A stretch of DNA of 64,000 bases from contig JAJKFL010000014.1 of the NCBI GenBank assembly GCA_021186555.1, forward strand, positions 38,174,698-38,238,697, read 5' to 3'. The notes below the pieces were generated by a model. It saw nothing but the letters and a program-made list of their open reading frames with translations, did not search any database and was not told where the DNA came from. Of the stretch, positions 56,478 through 64,000 are shown in pieces. Position 1 is the first letter of the stretch. Every line of letters begins with the position of its first letter. Position numbers and translations under genes: made by a program. The stretch is from Reticulitermes speratus (Eukaryota > Arthropoda > Insecta > Blattodea > Rhinotermitidae).

Positions 56478-56766
56478 TTCGTGGCGCATTCAGTTCGTCA
56501 ACACTTTTATGTTGCCCAAAAATGGCGCATTCAGTTCGTCAAAACTTTTATGTTGCCCAAAAATGGCGCATTCAGTTCGTCAACACTTTTATGTTGCCCA
56601 AAAATGGCGCATTCAGTTCGTCAACACTTTTATGTTGCCCAAAAATGGCGCATTCAGTTCGTAAAACTTTTATGTTGCCCAAAAATGCGCATTCAGTTCG
56701 TCAACACTTTTATGTTGCCCAAAAATGGCGCATTCAGTTCGTCAACACTTTTATGTTGCCCAAAAA
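56478..56766. repeat. minisatellite, 41-bp unit, 7 copies
   Basis: Unit AAAAATGGCGCATTCAGTTC, GTCAACACTTTTATGTTGCC, C. Small deletions in two units. Spurious frames run through it. Confidence 0.95.
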
Positions 56767-56898
56767 CTCTCCTCCCTCCCCTTCAGCAGTATTTTGAAAG
56801 CACAGAATAATTGGCAGTGTAAGATCAGGCACAACAGACAGAATGTAACAATGTAAATAATTGTGCCAGTTGTGTAACTAGTGTGCGATTTTAGATAA

Positions 56899-56944
56899 TG
56901 TGTCCTGAAGATGAACCCAAATTAAGGGTTCGAAACATGTAGGA
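56899..56944 (+). ncRNA. hammerhead-ribozyme-like motif
   Basis: TGTC, CTGAAGA at 56903-56909, T, stem II GAACCC/GGGTTC, GAAA at 56930-56933, CATG, TA, GGACA. Stem I pairs only with a shift of one base. The PLE start ATGTACGG follows at 57010. Confidence 0.7.
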
Positions 56945-57030
56945 CAGGGAAAGTGCACAATTAATGTGATTGAATTGTACATTTGTCGGACTTTAAATAT
57001 AAAGGTAAAATGTACGGAATAAATAATATT
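56945..57030 (+). repeat. PLE pseudo-LTR end with ATGTACGG start
   Basis: GGGAAAGTGCACAATTAATG, CATTTGTCGGACTTT, then AAAATGTACGGAATAAATAA. The reading frame is lost within a few codons. Confidence 0.65.
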
Positions 57031-57084
57031 AAGAATGTAACAAGTAACATAAAGTTGTACATGTCGACAGCATGAAAACATAGG

Positions 57085-57297
57085 GGTAGAGGGGGAGAGT
57101 GGTCAACGTTCAGACCCCGCCGTTTTACCCCCTGGAAAAGAGCCCTTTATCTAATAGGAGCCTAGATGGGCCCCAGAACGGGTGTGGACTTTCTGGAGAA
57201 CAAAAAAATCTCTTTCCCGTGCTGAGATTTGAACCCAGAATCAATAAACCCGTAGCCTAGTCACTATACCAACTGAGCTACCCTAACTCCTTAAGAA
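57085..57297 (-). mobile_element. tRNA-derived SINE (family C)
   Basis: Minus strand: head GGGTAGCTCAGTTGGTATAG, TGGGTTCAAATCTCAGC in the B-box position, body with TGGGGCCCATCTAGG and GGGGGTAAAACGGCGGGG. Confidence 0.82.
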
Positions 57298-57640
57298 GTA
57301 AAAGGAGTAACGGAAAGTAACACAATGAGGGGCTGAGAAATTTGTTGTCGTCACCAAGGATTATTTGGGCGTTCTTCAAATATTCGGTTAGTAAAATATA
57401 TGTACAGTAACATTTTGTAAGTTCCTTTGTTACTTACAGCAGCTACAAAAACTGTCCGAAGTGTGACTCTCCGTGTTCAGTGCACAACTCGCAACACCGT
57501 GACACTGTTCTAAAACGTGACTGCCATAACTGTGTTTTAAACTACAACAATCACAATATTCCCAGTTAATTTCTTTTATTTATTAATATCAACCAACAAA
57601 CGCACTCAAATTGTCACAAATTCACAATAATATATTCAAA
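57298..57640. other. no gene seen
   Basis: Nothing supported. Confidence 0.4.
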
Positions 57641-57651
57641 ATACACACTAC

Positions 57652-57697
57652 ACTGCTACATGTTTCGAAACTTACTGTTCTATAATCAGGGGGTACA
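57652..57697 (-). ncRNA. degraded hammerhead-like motif
   Basis: Minus strand: CCCC, CTGATTA (the G is lost), stem II AGAAC...GTTTC, GAAA, CATG, TA, GCAG. Activity is unlikely. Downstream on minus a TTGTTGGTTGATATTAATAA tract fits a PLE end. Confidence 0.5.
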
Positions 57698-57699
57698 TC

Positions 57700-58873
57700 A
57701 GTCGTTACGTAAAACAATTACTTGATAAAGTCTGGTCTAATTGTATATGCAGAAGAACTGCCGGTAATTTGTCATGCAGTGAACTGTTACACAGTAGATA
57801 AGAGCAGCGTGTGGATGATTGAGGGGTGTCCACGGTACCGTGAATATCTGTAAGAATTCCTAAAAAAAAATCAACACCAAGGCCACTTAGTTACCCAAAG
57901 TCGCAAAAGTACGTTATTTCAAAGACGTACAATTCACACAGCTGACCTTAAAAGTGAAAACACTGAGCAGGCGCTAATGTTTCAGGCTCTAACGGTACAA
58001 AACACCATGATTATGGTCTTACGACGTTTCGCATCTGCATCAGGGGGACACATTTTTTCCAAATATCTAGGCGCCAGAACAGTAAAACGACGCAAGTCCC
58101 ATACTGAGGACCCACATATAGTAGGCCCCAATATTCGTCTCGAGTTGTTAACAAAACAAACGAATATGACGGCTCGCCAATTCTAGTCCAAACAATCTGT
58201 ACTGCAGACGAGGGCAGCAAAGAAGCGATCAACATTTTATAGACGAAAATTAACGTAAATTATACATAAATATTCAGTTCGTACCGCGCAGTAAACACAC
58301 TCTATCTGGATTACAAAAATAAACCAATTAACGCTGTGTATGGTAGCTGCCTCTGTTCTGAGATCCATACAAAAACACAAAATGGCCTCTGCGGTGGTGG
58401 TACATAAAGTAACTATTAGACTTCAAAGTGTTAAATTAAACAGACACACATTCGCTATCAGGATTGTAACATTTCATTCCTAGAGATCAAATAATATAAA
58501 GTTAATTAGGACCAGATCCTCAGGCTGCCGCCACTTTGACTTCGAGAATGTCTGTCGCAGGTCATTGGCCTTCATGGAACAAACTTAAAGAAGCAGGGAG
58601 TTCCAGGGAAAGTGGTCTTATAGTCACATAACGGTACCTGCAGGGGTCTTCAACCTGCGACAAGTAACCGAATTTATGCTAACCACGACTACTGTTAACA
58701 GGTGTCTCCACAGTACAGGACCACACGCTGTGACGTCTGTCTGTCTCTCTCTTTGACCTCCACCTCACCTTCCTATCAGACAGCAAAGGATTACGACCCT
58801 ACGCGCGTCTGAAAATGAGGTGCTTAGGAAAGTATGTCTACCTGAAATTTAGGATATCACAGATGAGGAACTT
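57700..58873. other. no gene seen; weak repeat relic
   Basis: CGACGTTTCGCATCTGCATC at 58022 resembles a decayed minus-strand motif of the GAAACGTC family. Around 58270-58330, CAGTTCGTACCGCGCAGTAA also occurs at 22.66 kb, with matching flank (GACGAAAATTAA), so this is another repeat of unknown type. Confidence 0.45.
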
Positions 58874-58874
58874 G

Positions 58875-59355
58875 ATTTGTATAGCTACGACACCGATTTA
58901 TATAGCTACGACACCGATTTATATAGCTACGACACCGATTTATATGGCTACGACACCGATGTATATAGCTACGTCACCGATGTATATAGCTACGACACCG
59001 ATTTATATAGTTACGACACCGATTTATATAGCTACGACACCGATTTATATAGCTACGACACCGATTTATATAGCTACGACACCGATTTATATAGCTACGA
59101 CACCGATTTATATAGATACGACACCGATTTATATAGCTACAACACCGATTTATATAGCTACGACACCGATTTATATAACTACGACACCGATTTATATAGC
59201 TACGACACCGATTTATATAGCTACGACATCGATTTATATAGCTACGACACCGATTTATATAGCTACGACACCGATTTATATAGCTACGACACCGATTTAT
59301 ATAGCTACAACACCGATTTATATAGCTACGACACCGATTTGTATAGCTACGACAC
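58875..59355. repeat. minisatellite, 21-bp unit, about 23 copies
   Basis: Unit TATAGCTACGACACCGATTT A. Two plus frames are open, reading YSYDTDL and IATTPIY repeats. Copies differ by single bases. The flanks show no promoter-like or coding context. Confidence 0.96.
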
Positions 59356-59604
59356 CCAGTTTCGTCAGGGCAGTGACATGTAGGAGGAGCCCGCTAAGTG
59401 CAGAATGTATCTAAAATGGTGGGACAAACTCAAGAGTGAGTTCCACACACCAAAGCACGTAAAAGGTTCATATCAATATATGACCGCAAACAGTTCTCGA
59501 GGTACAGCCCACACGTTCGTTCTGTGGGGACAATTACAAACGCTAGTATCACAATAAAACCAACAAACAGTACGTCAACACAATGCATATTCTTATATGT
59601 TTAA

Positions 59605-59652
59605 AGACAAGCTACAAGTTTCGGCTGTTCAACGTAGCCATCATCAGGCTGT
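59605..59652 (-). ncRNA. hammerhead-ribozyme-like motif
   Basis: Minus strand: ACAGC, CTGATGA (59647-59641), T, GGCT/AGCC stem II, GAAA (59622-59619), CTTG, TA, GCTTGT. Core boxes are intact; the stem III palindrome is broken (CTTG, not CATG). Confidence 0.66.
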
Positions 59653-59941
59653 ACATGAGAGAAGTGTAATTTATAGTTTGAGATCTCAGACTTCACAGTA
59701 TATCGTTTTAATGAACTACAGTACACCAAATGTTGCAGTTACAGTAAAATAATATATATAAAACATAGAGATTATGTAAAATATATAAGCAGTTACTTGT
59801 AGCTGCGTGTCTTCTACGTTAGAACTATATCAGTCAAGTAATTAAGTTGGCAGGCGGTGTAGAAAGTTTTATTAGAGACGACGTGGATATATAATTGTTT
59901 AGAATAATATATGTATTATATATACATATATATACACACAC

Positions 59942-60196
59942 GGTCCAACTCGGGCCTAGGCCGCCTCGTGTTGAGGTTTCTAGATCACACACAATTAGAC
60001 ACATACACACACACACACACACGCACGGTAGGACTCCTCTGAACGAGCGATCAGCCCGTTGCAGAGGCCGCTACCTACACAAAACACAACAAACACAAGA
60101 CACGAACATCCATGCCCTCAGCGGGATTCGAACCCGCGACCCCAGCAATCAAGCGGCTGCAGGACTACGCCTTAAAACGCGCGGCCACCGGGATTC
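59942..60196 (-). mobile_element. tRNA-derived SINE (family A)
   Basis: Minus strand: CCCGGTGGCCGCGCGTTTTA head, GGGTTCGAATCCCGC (B box, about 60120-60134), body GCATGGATGTTCGTGTCTTG and GAGGAGTCCTACCGTGCG. A (CA)n run interrupts the 3' part. Confidence 0.86.
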
Positions 60197-60468
60197 TAAA
60201 CAAATGGAGACTTAAAGTGCAAACGGCGTGTTTAGAATTTCCACGTTAAATAAGACTTATAACCTTTATTAAGCCTTAGGCTATTATTTGATTGATATAA
60301 TTTTAATATAGAATACACACATCTACACGCAACTGCTTATATATTTTACATAAGCACTATATTTTATATATTTTATTTTAACTCCGAAATTCTTATATAC
60401 TGTATTTCATTAGAACCATATACTGCGAAGTCTGAGATCTCAAGTTATAAATTTAAATCCTTTTACGT

Positions 60469-60513
60469 ACAGTCTGATGATGGCTACGTTGAATAGCCGA
60501 AACATGTAGCTGT
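60469..60513 (+). ncRNA. hammerhead-ribozyme-like motif, well preserved
   Basis: ACAGT, CTGATGA at 60474-60480, T, stem II GGCTA/TAGCC with a CGTTGAA loop, GAAA at 60499-60502, CATG, TA, GCTGT. Stem I pairs over five bases with one wobble. Confidence 0.78.
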
Positions 60514-60569
60514 CTTTTGACATCTAAGAATATATGTAGTGTTAACGGATCATTTGTTGGTTTTATTGC

Positions 60570-61170
60570 GATAATAAAACACCAACGGGGATGATTTGCT
60601 TTAAAATTATAAACCTCTACTGCATTCAGCTCCAGTTGGCAATGAACAGACAATTCACCAACGCCTTGTTTATGTCTGTCAAGCCATTCGCAACCGCACC
60701 TGGACTTCTGCAAGTGTGCGACAGTCCGTGATCACACGTGTCCATGTGTGCATTGATTCAGGTGGAGGACATTTGAAGACTAGTTATGAATTGTGACTTG
60801 ATAAACAATACGAGCTCAACAGTTATTAAATTGGGATCGTGTACTGTAAATGTATTATGTCAGTTGTAAGAAAAGCATTACACAGTTAATGTATTTATTG
60901 TTGAACGTAACCTTTCAATCAATCACTCATTATCGGACATATGTTTATATGAAAGTTTCTTTGTTTTGATGTGAAGAACTTACTCTTGAAGTGTATCCAA
61001 GCATTTCAGATAACACACAAACACACCCACATCCACACCCACAAACACCCACACCCGCACACACACACACACACACCGGGCTCAATAATCACACTCGTTC
61101 GTTCATTCACCTGAAAGGAAAAAATGTTTGAATTTATTCTGAAATGTTGTATAATATGAAACCATTAAAG
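60570..61170. other. no gene seen; CA-rich tract
   Basis: Impure (ACAC)n tract at 61015-61075. Nothing else supported. Confidence 0.5.
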
Positions 61171-61172
61171 TA

Positions 61173-61539
61173 CAGTGATACCTCGGCTAACGAAGATAAT
61201 TCGTTCCGGAATCACATTCGTTAGCCGAAATCTTCGTTAGCCGAAACGTGAGCAACTTTCTGCTTCCCTTGGGTTTGTCGCTTACTTTCTGTTGGTTGGT
61301 GGGTCTCCCCTATGTGATGTGGTCAGCTCATCTCTTTGTCACACACATACAGACGGAAAAGATAAGCTCCTGGAATGGCCCGACCGTTCATGTTTGCTGC
61401 TTTATGTTAGCGCGAGCATCCACTAAAACATTCGTTAGCCGAATCCATATTCGTTATCCGAGTCCGAAAAACAGCGAAAAAAATCTTCGTTAGCCGAAAA
61501 ATTCGTTAGCAGGGTCACTCGTTAGCCGAGGTATCACTG
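61173..61539. mobile_element. pogo/Tigger-like MITE (367 bp)
   Basis: TA at 61171-61172 and 61540-61541 flank CAGTGATACCTCGGCTAACG and its exact inverse at the right end. The motif TTCGTTAGCCGAA recurs inside several times (61227, 61429, 61483 and others). No transposase; one 81-codon frame is spurious. Confidence 0.88.
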
Positions 61540-61619
61540 TACACATACATCACTTACTTTTAAGTTTTACACACTTCGGTCGCGACCGTCATTAGCGTGA
61601 TCCATAATATTTTTTTTTC

Positions 61620-61845
61620 TGGCTCAACAGCCCATAGTGGGCCAGGACTTCCTCATTATTGAGACTTCACGATAACACTCAGACACCCCACACTCGGTAT
61701 GACTCCTCTGGACGAGTAATCAGCCCGACGCAGAGACCTCTACCTGACAACACACAACACCCACAACAGACAGACATCCATGCCCCCTGCGCGGTTCGAA
61801 CCCGCAATCCCAGCAAGCGAACGGCCGCAGACCCACGCCGAATAA
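61620..61845 (-). mobile_element. tRNA-derived SINE (family A), head truncated
   Basis: Minus strand: GTGGGTCTGCGGCCGTTCGC, GGGATTGCGGGTTCGAACCG (B box), body GGCATGGATGTCTGTCTGTT, TAGAGGTCTCTGCGTCGGGC, 3' end GGGCTGTTGAGCC. The first 20 or so bases of the tRNA head are missing. Confidence 0.86.
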
Positions 61846-61945
61846 GGTTACTAACTACCTCGTAATAAAATGTTATCCCAAGTAACAGTGTTGGACATCT
61901 AACGCTCTGGTAATTTACTGTACACCTTAGTCGTTATTGTCTGCA

Positions 61946-61998
61946 TTACAAATCCCCGCGATGATGGTAAATTGCGACCGAAATATGTAGAAGTTCAA
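61946..61998 (+). ncRNA. degraded hammerhead-like motif
   Basis: CCCGCGATGATGGTAAATTG, GCGACCGAAATATGTAGAAG. A relative of 51954-52000 with CGATGA in place of CTGATGA. Confidence 0.45.
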
Positions 61999-62224
61999 AA
62001 TAAATGGCATACAGGAGCTGAGAGTTTTTGAAAGTGTTGCATTGTATATCACTGAACCAACTGCACGGTGCTACACGTAACAGCTTACATAATTACTTAA
62101 TATTCCCACCTATTTCCTGTTTGTGTTTCTTAACAGAAGACAAATAGCAAAGCTGAATGTTATAAACACATTATATAATACAGGGAACAGCACTGTGTGA
62201 CTTGTTTATTACATAAGTACACGT

Positions 62225-62480
62225 AGGCCGCAATGGCTCAGTCGGTATAGTGATTAGCCTACGTCTGAGGAATCATGGTTCAGTTCACTAGTGGGGAAAG
62301 ACTTTTCTCTTCCCCGAAATGTTCACACAGGCGCTGGGACCCACGCAGTCTCTTGTTTAATAGGCACTTCATGAGGAAACAAAGCGGCCGGGGCGTGAAG
62401 CTGGCAACTCGCCTCCAACTAGTGCCGAGGTTAAGAATGACTGGAGCTATACCTCCGCTCCCCTTATACCCTCATGACGT
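62225..62480 (+). mobile_element. tRNA-derived SINE (family C)
   Basis: Head CAATGGCTCAGTCGGTATAG, decayed B box GGTTCAGTTCACT, body GCTGGGACCCACGCAG, CAAAGCGGCCGGGGCGTGAA and CTAGTGCCGAGGTTAAG. Confidence 0.82.
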
Positions 62481-62572
62481 AAAGACGGACAATTTGTTGT
62501 AAGGTGGAGGGAAGAAATGCTAAGGGTGTTGATGGGCGAGATTATTTTGTGGGGAAATGACTGGCGAGTAGA

Positions 62573-62735
62573 AATGTTGTAGGGCTGTTGACAGCAGACT
62601 GCTGTGTAGGTAACTGTTGTAGGGCTGTTGACAGCAGACTGCTGTGTAGGCAACTGTTGTAGGGCTGTTGACAGCAGACTGCTGTGTAGGCAACTGTTGT
62701 AGGGCTGTTCACAGCAGACTGCTGTGTAGGCAACG
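62573..62735. repeat. minisatellite, 40-bp unit, 4 copies
   Basis: Unit TGTTGTAGGGCTGTTGACAG, CAGACTGCTGTGTAGGCAAC. Confidence 0.94.
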
Positions 62736-62862
62736 GAAGGACAACGGTTACATACAGAATTTCGGTCGAGAAATGCCTTGTAAAACTGTTACTATGTACA
62801 CCGAAAATGAGCTGCGAAGATGACATTAAAAAGACAGGCAATGTACGTATAATATAATGCTG

Positions 62863-63341
62863 AGGCGCGTTCGCGTAACCATTGTTGTCGTGGAAAAGCA
62901 ATAAGTATTGCATATTCTGCGTGTGTGTCTGTAGCCTTAGTTATCCAGCACGCAAAGCGCATGCGCCGTATTATATTGTCATCTGTGGCCTGTCTGGCTG
63001 TACCATATTTTTCCACATATCTCATAAATTGCATGATTTTCGGAAAAAAGTTATTGAACATAAAATGTGTGTTTTGATTTTCTCTACAACATTTGTCTGA
63101 AACATTTCTCATTCCAAGAAGAATTAAGCGAGATATTGTCATAAATGTACATAGGTCTTTATGTAAAGTACCTGTTGTTCTTGTCAGATGTTTATGAAAC
63201 TTGAATTTTCTCGACATAGTTTAGAAAAATCCTCAAATATAAAATTTTATGTAAATCCGTCCAGTGGAAGCCGAGTTGTTCCATTCAGACGGACAAACAT
63301 GACGAAGCTATGTCACTTTTCGCAATTTTGCGAACGCGCCT
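62863..63341. mobile_element. MITE of the GGCGCGTTCGCG family (479 bp), best copy
   Basis: AGGCGCGTTCGCGTAACC at the left, GCGAACGCGCCT at the right, perfect 12-base inverted ends. The inside matches 34.5 and 20.9 kb. It includes GCATGCGCCGTATTATA. No clear target duplication, so the superfamily is unknown. Confidence 0.88.
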
Positions 63342-63555
63342 AAAAACGAAATTTAGGGAGATGGGTATGCGGATGCCATAGATGGAAATGTCTAAAGGTA
63401 ATGTCAATAGCAGGTTTTAGCATTAGTGGTAAATATCTGGCTTCTATAACATGAGCGTAGTTAGTGACTTGTGTAGCTAACTAACGACACACTGTGCGTA
63501 CTGAGACGGGTTTTCTTTTACACAACAGTTCAACAATGTATCAGTCAACCGGCGG
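63342..63555. other. no gene seen
   Basis: Nothing supported. Confidence 0.4.
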
Positions 63556-63595
63556 CACGTTTCGGCCGAAAATATTCATGCCATTATCAGGTAAA
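63556..63595 (-). ncRNA. degraded hammerhead-like motif
   Basis: Minus strand: ACCTGATAATGGCATGAATA, then GGCCGAAACGTGCCG. The first box has CTGATAA (G lost); GAAA is present. Confidence 0.42.
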
Positions 63596-63803
63596 TTCTT
63601 AATAAAAAAAATACGCGTTGGAAGATTAAATAATAGCATGGAAAGAGGTCTAATTTCTTCGACATTCCCAAATTTGAATAAAATGTGTTGTTACAATGTA
63701 TTCTTGTGTAGAATGTTATGAGTCAAATCCCTGTACAAAAGGTAACATAATTCAAATTTGCTTAAAAGTTTTTGGGTTGTAGCCCGGCGTAAATTTTTGG
63801 TGT

Positions 63804-63850
63804 ATAACCAACGTTTCGTGATCACTTGTTTGTCCCATCTTCAGGGTCTT
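63804..63850 (-). ncRNA. hammerhead-like motif with 2-base stem III
   Basis: Minus strand: AAGACC, CTGAAGA (63844-63838), T, GGGAC...GATCAC, GAAA (63817-63814), CG, TT, GGTTAT. Core boxes are present and stem I pairs ACC/GGT, but stem II is poor. Confidence 0.5.
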
Positions 63851-64000
63851 AGGTAAAAAGGATGCTAGGAGATAAGGAACGTGTGTTTATATAGGAGTAG
63901 GGTCCAATGGGTAGTAATGGCTCGTCCATTCAATACTACCCATTGGACCCCACTCCTATATAAACACATGTTCCTTACCTCCTGGCATCCTTTTTACCTA
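63850..64000. repeat. long palindrome reaching the window edge
   Basis: TAGGTAAAAAGGATGCTAGG at 63850 onward is inverted, with few changes, from 63926 to 64000 (ending TCCTTTTTACCTA). Loop of 5 bases. By analogy with the other pairs, the partner ribozyme motif should follow just outside the window on plus. Confidence 0.88.

Larger units (their letters stand above)
59548..60568. mobile_element. PLE inverted repeat with a SINE in its loop
   Basis: Left arm about 59548-59830 and right arm about 60300-60568 are inverted (AATAAAACCAACAAA at the left edge, TTTGTTGGTTTTATT at the right; GAGATCTCAGACTTC inside). Each arm carries a ribozyme motif, left on minus and right on plus. Confidence 0.85.

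Noticed and set aside
58815..59414. 199- and 168-codon frames with YSYDTDL or IATTPIY repeats
   Set aside because: The 21-bp minisatellite; two overlapping plus frames are open, and there is no supporting context.

Overview
This window is non-coding-rich animal DNA, almost certainly from an insect. It has one spliced gene, many nested transposon remnants, tRNA-derived SINEs and very large minisatellites. The LINE C-terminal fragments (for example the run WCWRRMEKISWTDRVRNEEV near 14.7 and 26.2 kb) and the antisense SINE reading frames resemble, from memory, sequences abundant in cockroaches and termites. Blattodea, perhaps Periplaneta americana, is my best guess; this is inference, not a search result.

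Layout. 1-3.3 kb: two Penelope-like retroelement (PLE) copies head to head, one with the reverse transcriptase and one with the GIY-YIG endonuclease. 3.3-16 kb: mostly unique AT-rich DNA with a MITE, a SINE fragment, a PLE inverted repeat and a hAT-like element carrying a LINE fragment. 16.8-22.6 kb: a tetraspanin gene on the minus strand. I assembled five exons by eye. All have consensus splice sites, agree in phase and give 233 residues up to the stop codon; only the short first exon (start codon and most of TM1) is missing. Its introns hold SINE, piggyBac-like, pogo-like and other MITE insertions. 24.1-25.1 kb: a broken FLYWCH/MULE-type transposase. 28.4-34.0 kb: two large minisatellites (28-bp unit, 65 copies; 63-bp unit, about 35 copies). 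34.5-53 kb: a mosaic of PLE inverted repeats, SINEs, LINE 3' ends and hairpins. 54-59.4 kb: further minisatellites (51, 41 and 21 bp). 59.5-64 kb: another PLE inverted repeat, a pogo-like MITE and SINEs, ending in a palindrome that runs to the right edge.

The main signal is a series of hammerhead-ribozyme-like motifs scattered over both strands: CTGANGA, a short stem, GAAA, a tiny palindrome such as CATG or CATATG, then TA/TT/TC and a strand that closes stem I. About 14 copies look intact or nearly so and about 10 are degraded. Several lie just upstream of a conserved ATGYACGG that is the start of the PLE reading frame, so I assign them to PLE pseudo-LTRs. Hammerheads in PLEs are known. The parts that look worth study are a conserved extra T after CTGANGA, the consistent left-minus/right-plus polarity of the paired copies, and the three cases in which a SINE of a different family sits in the loop between the two arms.
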